Positions 17,094 to 25,637 of a stretch of DNA of 64,000 nt are shown piece by piece; positions within the stretch are counted from its first letter, which is position 1, and each line of letters begins with the position of its first letter. Location of the stretch: assembly GCA_035719105.1 (NCBI GenBank), contig DASTGN010000008.1, forward strand, positions 62,001-126,000, written 5' to 3'. The stretch is from UBA8389 sp035719105 (GTDB lineage Bacteria; Bacteroidota; Bacteroidia; Bacteroidales; UBA1402). The notes below the pieces were generated by a model. The model saw only the letters and a program-made list of their open reading frames with translations, made no database searches and had not been told where the DNA came from. The position numbers were made by a program, and so were the translations under genes.

Positions 17094-17957
17094 ATGGATG
17101 CAAAATTATTGAAGGTAGCGCTTGCTGCCCAACGTGTGGAAATGACGGAATATCATGTTTATCACCGCCTTGCGGACCGTACCAAAGATCCTAAAAATGC
17201 GGCTATCCTCCGTAAAATTGGCGATCAGGAAAAAGGTCATGCGGCATATTGGCAATCTAAAACTGGCGTTACCGTCAAACCCAATACTTGGAATATTTTC
17301 CGATATGTGATGCTGGCAACCCTTTTAGGCCCAACTTTTGTGTTGAAACAAATGGAGAAAAATGAGGGAACCGGTTCCAAACTTTATAAGGGGCTCAGTG
17401 ATGAATTTCCCGAAGTAGCCCAGTTTTCGTTGGATGAATCTGCTCACGAAAAGAAAATCCTGAATATGATTGAAGAAGAACGGCTTCAATACGTAGGTTC
17501 CATCGTGCTTGGCCTGAACGATGCTTTGGTGGAACTTACCGGCGCGCTGGCAGGTTTTACGTTGGCGTTGGGTGACACTCGGTTCATTTCATTGGCTGGC
17601 CTCGTGACAGGTATCGCTGCAGCGATGTCAATGACGGCTTCAGCTTACCTCTCCTCAAAAGCAGATGGTGATGTAACTGCCAAGCGTTCAGCCATCTATA
17701 CCGGCGTGGCGTATCTGATTACGGTTGTTTTGCTGATTTTGCCTTTCTTGCTGATTTCCAGTAAATTTCTGGCATTGGGTATCACGCTATGCATTGGTGT
17801 ACTTATCATTTTTTGCTTCAACTACTACATTTCGGTGGCTAAAGACTTGAATTTCAAAGCAAGGTTTACAGAGATGACGGTTATTAGCCTGAGTGTGGCT
17901 CTCATTTCATTCCTGATCGGATACGGTTTGAAATTCTTGCTGGGCGTAGATGCTTAA
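17094..17957 (+). CDS. Ferritin-like/rubrerythrin domain fused to a VIT1/CCC1 metal transporter
   Basis: A 287-residue protein. The N-terminal half (about 1-130) is a ferritin-like helical bundle with the metal ligands expected of rubrerythrins: VEMTEYHVYHRLA, GDQEKGHAAYW and DESAHEKKIL. The C-terminal half carries the VIT1/CCC1 membrane domain, LGLNDALVELTGALAGFTLAL, then GLVTGIAAAMSMTASAYLS and two more segments. Such fusions export or sequester Fe(II)/Mn(II) at the inner membrane. The frame is open from 16908, but MDAKLLKVALAAQRVEMTEY at 17094 is the natural start. Its stop overlaps the stop of the convergent protease gene by 4 bases. Confidence 0.9.
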   Translation: MDAKLLKVALAAQRVEMTEYHVYHRLADRTKDPKNAAILRKIGDQEKGHAAYWQSKTGVTVKPNTWNIFRYVMLATLLGPTFVLKQMEKNEGTGSKLYKGLSDEFPEVAQFSLDESAHEKKILNMIEEERLQYVGSIVLGLNDALVELTGALAGFTLALGDTRFISLAGLVTGIAAAMSMTASAYLSSKADGDVTAKRSAIYTGVAYLITVVLLILPFLLISSKFLALGITLCIGVLIIFCFNYYISVAKDLNFKARFTEMTVISLSVALISFLIGYGLKFLLGVDA

Positions 17958-18964
17958 AGGCCTTTTAGAAAGGCAACTGCAGTTTCGATGATCGTATCAT
18001 AGCCAGAGACTTCGTCGGAAGAGCGCATATCGACCTTGATATCCGGATCCAAGCCCCATTCGATGTGTTGCATCGATGCATCATACATCGGAACGGCGGA
18101 AAAACGAACCAGCCAGCCATTGGGCAATTCGTTTGATAATGGCAACCCGCCTCCACCACCGGTTCTATCGCCAATGATTGTTGCTCTAGGTGCATAGTTC
18201 ATGCTGGATACAAAAGCATTGGTTGCGCTGTAGGACGAACGATTGGTCAATATTGCAACCGGTTTGTCCCAATGCATGGAATCGTTTTTTTCGGTATACA
18301 TCGCTAGGGGTTTGGAGAAATCTGAATGACCATCGCCAATTTTATGGGACATGTAGCCAGTCAATGTTCGTTCTTTGAAGAAGCAGGAAGCCAAGGTTTC
18401 TGCTTGACTCAGGTATCCACCACCATTGTTTCGAACGTCAATGATCAGGCCCTGGCAGGTTGAAAAATAATCAAATATATAGATCAGATTGCTTTTCGTA
18501 AAGGTCGAAGTAAATTCGCCTAAATAGATGTATCCGATGTTTCCGCCATCAATTTTTTTATAGCGCATACCGCCCGAAATTCGATAATTAGTCCCCAAAT
18601 AGCGTGGTGAATAGATCAATTCCGATTGAAAGTTGGGTAGATAATTTTGAAACCAACTCCAATAACGGCTCACATCAAAATCGGAAAAAAGATTGACATG
18701 TCCGTCTTTGAGTTCGTTGAGCATTTGACCCATTACGTCAAAAAAAACCATTTCGTCCGAAACGATGCTGACCCTGTTTTTATAAACTAAATGTATGGAA
18801 TCCCAATTGACATGTTTGTAATCCAGGTAACAATATCGCTGGTCGATGGTGTTCCAAAGCGCTTCAAAATTCCCTTGCCAGGTATTCGGATAACGGACTG
18901 GTTCCTCCACGCAGGAGGGAAGAATCAGCAACCAAAGCAACAAGAATTTTAAATTTATTTTCAT
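17954..18964 (-). CDS. S41-family (C-terminal processing) peptidase, lipoprotein
   Basis: A 336-residue protein with a lipobox (LLLWLLILPSC, Cys near residue 18), so it is membrane anchored. The S41 core shows GNIGYIYLGEF, GLIIDVRNNGGGYLSQAE and the catalytic-serine region ILTNRSSYSATNAFVSS, followed by IIGDRTGGGGGLP. The N-terminal part (about 20-110) is a helical S41 cap; no clear PDZ domain is seen. Substrate unknown. MKINLKFLLL at 18964 was preferred to MVKT at 18976, which would overlap the preceding gene's stop (18970). The gene probably forms an operon with the barrel protein upstream. Confidence 0.87.
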   Translation of the reverse strand: MKINLKFLLLWLLILPSCVEEPVRYPNTWQGNFEALWNTIDQRYCYLDYKHVNWDSIHLVYKNRVSIVSDEMVFFDVMGQMLNELKDGHVNLFSDFDVSRYWSWFQNYLPNFQSELIYSPRYLGTNYRISGGMRYKKIDGGNIGYIYLGEFTSTFTKSNLIYIFDYFSTCQGLIIDVRNNGGGYLSQAETLASCFFKERTLTGYMSHKIGDGHSDFSKPLAMYTEKNDSMHWDKPVAILTNRSSYSATNAFVSSMNYAPRATIIGDRTGGGGGLPLSNELPNGWLVRFSAVPMYDASMQHIEWGLDPDIKVDMRSSDEVSGYDTIIETAVAFLKGL

Positions 18965-18969
18965 CGTTT

Positions 18970-19824
18970 TTACCATTCTGAACTGATGAATCCGTTTGGT
19001 GCCGGGTGTTTTCTTCCGCCAAACAAAACGAGGTCGTAGGTAGCACCAACCTGAAAGCTGATGATGTTTCGTTTGAAAAACATTTTATTTGCGGTATATT
19101 TAAGCATTTCGGTATGCAAACCCAGATTCAAAATCGTGTGTTTGAGGGGAATTTGAACCAGGTATCTGGCATTCAGACCGTTTTTATTATGCAAAGAGGT
19201 GAGGTGAAATAAATTGTCGTAACTGTGCAAATAATAAATTTCTGAGTAAGATTCTCCTCGAAGGGGAACAAACATCAATCCTAACAAAGGTGATAGGAAA
19301 TCAGCTTGTAAGCGTATCGAATGCTTTTGAACCATTAAATCGTAACGAACCGTTGCCGCTAGGTTCAAGTTGGTGGCCAAATCCATGTTTCCTGCATTGT
19401 TTACATCTCTGCTATAGGCCTTAACGCCCAATTCGGCATCCAATTCTCCACCTAAAAGCAGCTGTAAATGACGAAGGGGTTTCAGATGAAGCTGCAATCC
19501 ATAACCCACATTTCCTCCAAAGTAAGAAATGGAAGCCGATTGTGGCTGATTCATAGCAACGCCGGCGTTTAGGTTCAGATCGGAACGTTCGGAAAACGTC
19601 GATTCACCGCTTTTCAGATAACGATGGGTCGTTTGGTTGAATTGCAAACCGTACCCACTATAAGGCAAGTCTGAAAGATAGGTATCGTTCAGATCCAGCA
19701 AGGACCATCCAACCTGCGTAGTGACGGAGGTCAACAAAACCGTTTCTACTTCCGTTTGTTGAGCGACAACATCCGAAAGGCATCCGACCGACAAACCCAA
19801 TGCCATCCAAAATCTTAGGTGCAT
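18970..19824 (-). CDS. Outer-membrane beta-barrel protein of unknown function (DUF3316-like)
   Basis: A 284-residue protein with a signal peptide (about 1-21, ending DVVAQ) and alternating hydrophobic/polar strands such as YGLQLHLKPLRHLQLLLGGELD, suggesting an 8-12 stranded barrel. The pattern resembles the DUF3316 proteins of Bacteroidota; no function is known. The promoter motif at 19847-19854 drives it, and the S41 lipoprotein follows within 6 bases, so the two products may work together at the envelope. Assignment to DUF3316 is from memory of overall pattern and needs a profile search. Confidence 0.6.
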   Translation of the reverse strand: MHLRFWMALGLSVGCLSDVVAQQTEVETVLLTSVTTQVGWSLLDLNDTYLSDLPYSGYGLQFNQTTHRYLKSGESTFSERSDLNLNAGVAMNQPQSASISYFGGNVGYGLQLHLKPLRHLQLLLGGELDAELGVKAYSRDVNNAGNMDLATNLNLAATVRYDLMVQKHSIRLQADFLSPLLGLMFVPLRGESYSEIYYLHSYDNLFHLTSLHNKNGLNARYLVQIPLKHTILNLGLHTEMLKYTANKMFFKRNIISFQVGATYDLVLFGGRKHPAPNGFISSEW

Positions 19825-19846
19825 GTTTTCTTAGCTTTGGTATCCT

Positions 19847-19854
19847 CAAATGTA
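19847..19854 (-). promoter_or_regulatory. -7 promoter motif for the barrel/S41 operon
   Basis: Minus-strand TACATTTG, exact TAnnTTTG match, 23 bases before the ATG ending at 19824. Confidence 0.5.
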
Positions 19855-19865
19855 ATAAAAATCGA

Positions 19866-19873
19866 TATATTCG
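19866..19873 (+). promoter_or_regulatory. -7 promoter motif for the DUF1801 gene
   Basis: TATATTCG, same octamer as at 17047-17054, 18 bases before the chosen ATG at 19891; divergent from the motif at 19847-19854. Confidence 0.4.
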
Positions 19874-19890
19874 TAGCAAAAACCATGATT

Positions 19891-20241
19891 ATGATTGAAA
19901 CAAAAGACGTTGATCAATACATTAGCCGTTGTGAAGAGTCTGTTCAAATTTTATTGAGACAGATGCGTGATATGATACGCGAAGCAGCGCCAAATGCAAC
20001 TGAATGTATAAGTTACGGAATGCCGGCTTATCGACAGAAACATGTTTTGGTTTATTTTTCGGCCGCAAAAAAACACATTGGATTTTACCCTACCGGTTCG
20101 GGTGTGGCAGCTTTTGCCAGTGAGTTGTCTGAATTGGGTTATACATTTTCCAAGGGTGCCATTCAACTCCCAATGAATAAACCGCTTCCTAAAGAATTGA
20201 TTCAGAGAATTGTACGATTCCGACTACTTGATGATCTGTAA
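19891..20241 (+). CDS. DUF1801 (YdhG-like) protein
   Basis: A 116-residue cytoplasmic protein with the fold and order of the DUF1801 family: an N-terminal helix (QILLRQMRDMIREAAPNATE), CISYGMPAYRQKHVLVYFSA, HIGFYPTGSG, and a C-terminal FSKGAIQLPMNKPLP region. The family is common and of unknown biochemical role; some members are linked to frataxin-like folds. Two in-frame ATGs (19885, 19891) are possible. Its 3' end overlaps the convergent MATE gene by 18 bases. Confidence 0.85.
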   Translation: MIETKDVDQYISRCEESVQILLRQMRDMIREAAPNATECISYGMPAYRQKHVLVYFSAAKKHIGFYPTGSGVAAFASELSELGYTFSKGAIQLPMNKPLPKELIQRIVRFRLLDDL

Positions 20242-21600
20242 TTTTTTCCATTTTTCGGATTTAAACCGTTTGTAAATTACAAAACAGAAAATCAGATAGA
20301 TGGCCACAATGATGAACCAGGCAAAAGGCACCGATGTATGGAACACATACAGACAAAGGTAAAGCAAGGGTATAAATGTCCAGCTGGCTCCGACCGAAAC
20401 CATCATGGTATAAAAGGTATCTCCAGCTCCTCTTAAGGTTCCGATAAGCGAAACCATAATGGCTTGTGCCAACACATAGAGAGATGCAATGCGGATCATG
20501 TCCACAGCAATGGGTACTGCCGTTTCAAAATAGGCACTATATTCATGGGGATGAAAGACTCGCACCAACGTTTCAGGAATGAGAAGAAACAAGATTAGAA
20601 TCAACACAGAATACACCATTCCTGTTTTAATGGCCGAAAGTGCAGATCGATGAGCGGCCTGAGGCCTCCCCGCTCCCATGTAGCGCCCTGCCAAACTGGT
20701 CACAGCAATTTCTATGCCGATAAGCGGAATGAACGACACCAGGTCGTAATTGAACATGATGGTAACCGCTGTTGCTTCTGCTTGACCCTGAGACTGATAC
20801 ATCGCTGTCATCAAGAAAAAGGCCAAAAAATTCAGAAACATTTCCAAACCTGCCGGATATCCATATTTAATCAATTTTTTCATGATGGCCGGTTGAAACC
20901 GAAACGAGTGCCCAATATCAAACCGAATTCGATAGTCTGGGCTGAAATAAGCGGCCAATAAAAGAATCAATGCTGAAAGCCCCCCGATAACCGTTGCCAA
21001 GGCTGCACCTTGTACGCCCATAGCGGGAAAACCGAATTTTCCGAAAATCAAAATGTAATCGAGTGTCACATTCACTAACATGGCTGTAACAGAAGCCACC
21101 ATGACAATCTTGGATTTTCCGATCCCTGCAAAAAAACATCCCATCGTCATTCGAAGCATACCAAACAAACCGCCCCATGCCAACACATCCATGTATTGGA
21201 TTTGATAGTGAATCTGAGTGGTGGAAAGATGCATGGTATAAAAGAAACTTTGAGCCAGCGGTTTGAGCAATAAAATAACCGGCCAAGCAATCAACGTGAT
21301 GATGATGGCTTGAAAGGTTGCTTGTGGCGCTTTTCGCAATGCACCTGATCCGTAATATTGTGCCACCAACGCCGTTGAATAGCCAGTCAATCCCATAAAA
21401 AAGAACAAAAGCATTTGATATGACACACCTCCACCCAATGCAGCATTCATTTGTTCCGATCCGACTCGGGCTAAAAAAAGGCGGTCTGTAAAAGTCATTA
21501 CTCCGTCTGCAGCCGTGGAAACCACCATCGGCAGGGCTATGGCTAGCAGGTCGTGGATACCGCCCGGTTTATGATTGTTCAAACGTTGGTTCAATTGCAT
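20224..21600 (-). CDS. MATE-family multidrug/metabolite efflux transporter
   Basis: A 458-residue inner-membrane protein with 12 hydrophobic segments and the MATE hallmarks: an early TDRLFLARVGSEQMNAALGG block, a mid-protein FGKFGFPAMGVQGAALATVI block, and a C-half LIGTLRGAGDTFYTM block. It exchanges cations for exported organic compounds. ATG 21600 is used (an alternative is 21609). A terminator-like hairpin stands just upstream in its reading direction at 21621-21650. Substrate unknown. Confidence 0.92.
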   Translation of the reverse strand: MQLNQRLNNHKPGGIHDLLAIALPMVVSTAADGVMTFTDRLFLARVGSEQMNAALGGGVSYQMLLFFFMGLTGYSTALVAQYYGSGALRKAPQATFQAIIITLIAWPVILLLKPLAQSFFYTMHLSTTQIHYQIQYMDVLAWGGLFGMLRMTMGCFFAGIGKSKIVMVASVTAMLVNVTLDYILIFGKFGFPAMGVQGAALATVIGGLSALILLLAAYFSPDYRIRFDIGHSFRFQPAIMKKLIKYGYPAGLEMFLNFLAFFLMTAMYQSQGQAEATAVTIMFNYDLVSFIPLIGIEIAVTSLAGRYMGAGRPQAAHRSALSAIKTGMVYSVLILILFLLIPETLVRVFHPHEYSAYFETAVPIAVDMIRIASLYVLAQAIMVSLIGTLRGAGDTFYTMMVSVGASWTFIPLLYLCLYVFHTSVPFAWFIIVAIYLIFCFVIYKRFKSEKWKKLQIIK

Positions 21601-21620
21601 ATTCGGCAAATTTAGAAAAA

Positions 21621-21650
21621 AAAAGAGGACACCTGCAACAGGTCAATCCT
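21621..21650 (-). terminator. Terminator-like hairpin with T-run in front of the MATE gene
   Basis: On the minus strand ACCTG-TTG-CAGGT (21631-21643) is flanked by AGGA/TCCT and followed by CT and a run of about nine T. Because the MATE gene starts just beyond at 21600, this is either an attenuator in its leader or a barrier to transcription coming from the right. The plus-strand ThrE promoter is 30 bases away. Confidence 0.5.
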
Positions 21651-21671
21651 TATGAATTCATCAAAATAATT

Positions 21672-21679
21672 TATCTTTG
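21672..21679 (+). promoter_or_regulatory. -7 promoter motif for the thrE pair
   Basis: TATCTTTG, exact TAnnTTTG match, 25 bases before the ATG at 21704, leaving a leader of under 20 bases. Confidence 0.55.
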
Positions 21680-21703
21680 CAAACTCAATTAAATCATTGT
21701 TCG

Positions 21704-22471
21704 ATGGATTCGGCAAAGGAAATCAAAGAATTCACCCGTTTCATGGCAGACTACGCAACAAGTTTGCTTGCTTCTGGCGTACACACTTCCCGTGTCTTGC
21801 GCAATTCAGATCGCATAGCCAGTTCCATGGGGCTTCAGGTCCACATGACCACTTTCCAGAAGTCCATCATCATGACCGTAGCCGATGCGGATGGCTTGAA
21901 TGTGCACACCGAAGTTCTTGAGATCCCTGGCATGCCCATCAGTTTTGAATACAATTCTGAACTGAGTTCTCTGAGTTGGGAAGCCTTCGACAAACATCTT
22001 TCCCTTGAAGAACTGCGTGCCAAATTCGAGGAAATTAAATCAAGGCCGAAAATGGCGTCTTGGATGCTGATCCTACTTGTAGGACTTGCCAATGCCTCCT
22101 TTTGCCGCTTATTCAGCGGAGACCTTGGTGCAGTGATCGTTGTGTTCGTAACGACCATGCTTGGCTTTTTCCTTCGGCTTCAAATGCAAAAACGTGGCGT
22201 TAACCATTTCATCGTTTTTACTACTGCCGCTTTTGTCACTTCCCTAACCGCTTCATCCGCGCATCTCTTTGATGCCACGGCAGAAATTGCGGTGGCTACC
22301 AGCGTATTGTACCTGATTCCGGGTGTACCGCTTATAAATGGTGTCATAGATATTTTAGAAGGGCACACGCTAACTGGTGTATCCAGGCTCATTCAGGCCT
22401 TTTTGTTGGTGCTGTGCATTGCTGCTGGCTTGTCACTTTCCATCTTCCTGTTCCAAAATAGTTTGCTATGA
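21704..22471 (+). CDS. Threonine/serine exporter, N-terminal-type subunit (ThrE family)
   Basis: A 255-residue protein. The first 110 residues are a soluble domain (FMADYATSLLASGVHTSRVL, then the LSWEAFDKHLSLEELRAKFE helix). About five membrane segments follow, including VATSVLYLIPGVPLINGVID, the signature of the ThrE membrane domain. In Corynebacterium the exporter is one polypeptide; in Bacteroidota it is split into this subunit and the short one that follows. Its stop overlaps the next start (ATGA at 22468-22471). Substrate specificity for threonine/serine is by family only. An upstream TTG at 21677 lies in the promoter motif and was rejected. Confidence 0.87.
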   Translation: MDSAKEIKEFTRFMADYATSLLASGVHTSRVLRNSDRIASSMGLQVHMTTFQKSIIMTVADADGLNVHTEVLEIPGMPISFEYNSELSSLSWEAFDKHLSLEELRAKFEEIKSRPKMASWMLILLVGLANASFCRLFSGDLGAVIVVFVTTMLGFFLRLQMQKRGVNHFIVFTTAAFVTSLTASSAHLFDATAEIAVATSVLYLIPGVPLINGVIDILEGHTLTGVSRLIQAFLLVLCIAAGLSLSIFLFQNSLL

Positions 22472-22953
22472 TGATCACCGAAATAATCATGGATGGACTT
22501 CTGGCTGCAATCGCTGGAATCGGATTCGGAGCCATTTCGCATCCGCCTAGACGCGCCTTCTTGTATATTGGCATCCTGGCCGCCGTTGGACATGCTTTAC
22601 GCTATTACTTGATGCACGCCCTTCAAATCGACATCGCTGCGGCATCCTTTTGCGCATCGCTCGTGATTGGCCTGTTTACGTTGTGGTTTGGCCGAATTAC
22701 ATACTGTCCCATGACCGTATTGTACATACCAGCCTTGTTGCCAATGGTTCCGGGCATGTATGCTTATAAAACCGTTTTCGGACTGATGATGTTCATGCAA
22801 CATTTGAAGGATGAAACGTTGGCACCAAAATACCTTCAAGAATCATTCAGCAACGCGGTCGTTACCGTCAGTACCGTTTTTCTCTTAGCCTTGGGAGCTA
22901 CTCTCATGATTTTCATCTTTCCCAAACGGGCTTATTCGATGACACGGAAATAA
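22468..22953 (+). CDS. Threonine/serine exporter, C-terminal-type subunit (ThrE family)
   Basis: A 161-residue protein with four to five membrane segments and the ThrE_2 pattern: GIGFGAISHPPRRAFLYIGI, ALRYYLM, TYCPMTVLYIPALLPMVPGM. It completes the split exporter encoded by the preceding overlapping gene. Translational coupling through ATGA suggests equal amounts of both subunits. A weak hairpin follows the stop. Confidence 0.87.
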   Translation: MMITEIIMDGLLAAIAGIGFGAISHPPRRAFLYIGILAAVGHALRYYLMHALQIDIAAASFCASLVIGLFTLWFGRITYCPMTVLYIPALLPMVPGMYAYKTVFGLMMFMQHLKDETLAPKYLQESFSNAVVTVSTVFLLALGATLMIFIFPKRAYSMTRK

Positions 22954-22961
22954 AAAACGGG

Positions 22962-22987
22962 TGCCAAAATTCGAATAATCATTGGCA
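22962..22987. terminator. Weak hairpin between convergent thrE and beta-mannosidase genes
   Basis: TGCCAA (22962-22967) pairs with TTGGCA (22982-22987) across a 14-base loop, with A/T-rich flanks. The 6-bp stem is weak, so terminator function is only possible. Confidence 0.3.
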
Positions 22988-22992
22988 TTCCA

Positions 22993-25557
22993 TTATTTAT
23001 TTATTCTGCGTATCAGTTCGTTACCGGTTTTACGGATGGATAGCTTTTCATTCGGTCTTGTTTTCACATAATAGGGAATGCCGGGCAGGAGGTCAAAACA
23101 ATTGTCTGAAACATCCGCATCTCCCTCCACATCGGTGCAAGCAGCCCATACATACACGGGGGACGTTAGTATGACATAGTCCGCTTTCTTGCTAATTGCA
23201 ATCTTTGGTTCAGAGAATTTGACATTCATAAATTTTTCCTTTAGAAACGTATATTGAGATACTGGAATCTGATTGGTATCTTTTAAAACGGCAAACGCTC
23301 CATGGTCGGTATAGCCAGCCTTTTCGTAAATATCCTTGTCAAAGGAAGCAAGAATGACCGACGTATTAGCAGGAAGTGTCACAGGAATAGTTTCATTGAT
23401 AACATAGCCGCCCGCATTCTTGAAAATGCCGTAATTGAGGTTTCCTTTCCAATCTGTCAAATGGTCGTTGATGCCATAAACATTGACTTTGTCGGCTTCT
23501 TCAGCTACAACTACCGTAATTTGTTTAAACGCTCTAGTGACAGTATAATAGGCCAGTTTCTTGCGATTGTAATAATCAACCACACTCCAACTTTGGGAGG
23601 CAGGCCACCCATCTTTGTACATCCAAAAGATGGCTGCTGAGGAACTGAATTTCCTTCTGTGGTAATTGGAGATGTATTCTTTCAAGGCTTCTGCCTGAAT
23701 CGTTGAACCAGCAAAAACATAGTCCTCAAATGTCAGGTCTGAATAATTCTTGCCCAACCAATAGCTTATGTTTTCCGGTTTCCAGAACGTATTGTCGTGG
23801 TGATCCCACGAAATGGATCGAACATATTGTTCTTCTTTTGGTAAAAACTGACGTAAGGATGCCAATGGACTTGCTCCGAGGAATCCTCCTTCTGTAGCAA
23901 ATCGATCGACATGGTTTCGATAACCATAAAAATTAGGGCCGTCGTTACCCATAAAATTCAAAGAAACGCTCCATGGATGTTGATCCCCTGTAATGGGGCT
24001 ATTTGGATTTTCATTATTCTCCGAATAGGGAGAACTGGGCCAATAAAAAATCTGAGGATTCTCGGATTTGATGACATTTGGAAAAAGGAAATGGTATAAA
24101 ATATAATCTGGAGCCACTTTCCCATACGAAACAAAGCCACCGGTAAATAATTCATTTTCATTGCTGCCGCACCAAAGAATCATGGAAGGATGATAGGCAT
24201 ATTCCCTAACTTTCTGTGTAACTTCTTCTTTAACAGCATTATAGAAATCCAGATTATCTGCAGGATATTCGATGCAGGCAAATGGGAAATCATGCCATAC
24301 CAATATTCCTTTTTGGTCACACAATTCGAGGAAGTCGTTTCCCACATAGTTTCCTCCACCCCAAATGCGAAGAAAATTAAAATTGGCATTCACAGCCAAA
24401 TTTAGGGCTTCATTTGTTCTTTCCTTAGTAACGCTGCTAAAAATCAGGTCGGCAGGTACCCAATCGCCACCTTTGATAAATATTTTCTGATGATTGATTT
24501 TCACCGTAAAATAAGAACCTTCCACCGGATGCTTTGAACGGTCGATTTCAACCTCTCTGAAACCAATTCGACGATCGGTGGAATCGATGCATTTACCGTT
24601 GACTTTCAGTTCCATTCGAACGGTATATTGATTCTGCTTTCCATAACCGTTTGGCCACCAAAGTTCGGGATTCTTTACGGTCATTTTCAGATCCACAGGC
24701 GAAATGGAACGGTTGAATGTTCGTTCTGAAACTACTTTTTGACCCGTTTCAAGCAAAGTTGCTTCCAATGTTACCGTTGCATCGTTGGTGAGCCCCTCGA
24801 TAAAAGGTCGAATCGTTACATCTGCTGAGGTCAGGTCTTCGTTCAGTTTGGAGAAAACGACCAATTGATCCAACCTTGCCGTTTCATTCCATTCAAGTTT
24901 TACCTCTCCGGTTATTCCGACATTCACCAGTTTGGGGCTGGAATCCCATCCGAACTGATATTGTGGTTTTCTTAACCAATTTCGTTTACTGACCAAGGAA
25001 GTCATTTCATTGCTATAGATGCTTCCTTCTCTGTCAGCTGCGTCATAATAACCGCTTTCAATGGCTACAACCAATAAATTCCCGGTTTTTTTAACGTATT
25101 TGGTAATGTCGATTCGGCATGGTGTATAAGCGTTTTTATGGGTACCTATAATTCCTCCATTCAGCAGAATGGTGGCATGGTAGTCCAATTGATCAAATGT
25201 CAACCAGATCGATTTACCTTGAGCGTCATCAGGTAAGTTGAAAAAACGATAATATTTCCAATATTGTTCACCAATCCAGTTTGCCGAAAAGGTGTTGGTC
25301 CCAAAATTAATATCTCCAATCATACCCCTTTTATGCATAGCCTCGTTCAAGTCCATGGGTACATCGACACTTACATATCGAACTGAATCAAGCAAAGGGT
25401 CTGATTGAATGAATGTATTCGGATCTTTACTAAATACATGTCCACCCGACCATAGCACCTTCCATTTGCCGGACAAATTCGTAGAATGTACGGCGTAAGA
25501 AGGGGACAGCCCAATAAAAATCAATTTGAAAATCAGTACTGTAAGTGTTTTTTTCAT
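22993..25557 (-). CDS. GH2 beta-mannosidase-like enzyme, secreted
   Basis: An 854-residue protein with a signal peptide (about 1-23). It has the beta-mannosidase branch of GH2: the N-terminal domain LSGKWKVLWS, Ig-like domains, the barrel with FLRIWGGGNYVG, the acid/base Glu in CGSNENELF near residue 466 and the nucleophile Glu in ATEGGFLGASP near 556. Such enzymes remove terminal beta-mannose or, in a sub-branch, beta-glucosamine. It is the last gene of the PUL enzyme operon, after a 12-bp stem hairpin that separates it from the FG-GAP gene. MKKTLTVLIF at 25557 was chosen over an in-frame start at 25593 that has no signal-peptide character. Confidence 0.87.
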   Translation of the reverse strand: MKKTLTVLIFKLIFIGLSPSYAVHSTNLSGKWKVLWSGGHVFSKDPNTFIQSDPLLDSVRYVSVDVPMDLNEAMHKRGMIGDINFGTNTFSANWIGEQYWKYYRFFNLPDDAQGKSIWLTFDQLDYHATILLNGGIIGTHKNAYTPCRIDITKYVKKTGNLLVVAIESGYYDAADREGSIYSNEMTSLVSKRNWLRKPQYQFGWDSSPKLVNVGITGEVKLEWNETARLDQLVVFSKLNEDLTSADVTIRPFIEGLTNDATVTLEATLLETGQKVVSERTFNRSISPVDLKMTVKNPELWWPNGYGKQNQYTVRMELKVNGKCIDSTDRRIGFREVEIDRSKHPVEGSYFTVKINHQKIFIKGGDWVPADLIFSSVTKERTNEALNLAVNANFNFLRIWGGGNYVGNDFLELCDQKGILVWHDFPFACIEYPADNLDFYNAVKEEVTQKVREYAYHPSMILWCGSNENELFTGGFVSYGKVAPDYILYHFLFPNVIKSENPQIFYWPSSPYSENNENPNSPITGDQHPWSVSLNFMGNDGPNFYGYRNHVDRFATEGGFLGASPLASLRQFLPKEEQYVRSISWDHHDNTFWKPENISYWLGKNYSDLTFEDYVFAGSTIQAEALKEYISNYHRRKFSSSAAIFWMYKDGWPASQSWSVVDYYNRKKLAYYTVTRAFKQITVVVAEEADKVNVYGINDHLTDWKGNLNYGIFKNAGGYVINETIPVTLPANTSVILASFDKDIYEKAGYTDHGAFAVLKDTNQIPVSQYTFLKEKFMNVKFSEPKIAISKKADYVILTSPVYVWAACTDVEGDADVSDNCFDLLPGIPYYVKTRPNEKLSIRKTGNELIRRINK

Positions 25558-25577
25558 GACGATATTTTTTTTAATAG

Positions 25578-25609
25578 AAGGCCACCCTACCATTGAATAG
25601 GGTGGCCTT
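25578..25609 (-). promoter_or_regulatory. Intercistronic 12-bp perfect hairpin
   Basis: AAGGCCACCCTA (25578-25589) and TAGGGTGGCCTT (25598-25609) are perfect complements around an 8-base loop. It lies in the 80 bases between the FG-GAP stop and the beta-mannosidase start. On the minus strand it is followed by CTATT and an A-run, not a T-run, so it is not a standard terminator. An mRNA-stability or processing element giving unequal expression is more likely. Confidence 0.7.
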
Positions 25610-25637
25610 ACTTTTAGATTATTGCATTCACAATTTG

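Noticed and set aside
21607..21614. Minus-strand TAAATTTG as promoter of the MATE gene
   Set aside because: It would place the transcript start at or after the start codon, so it is probably chance.
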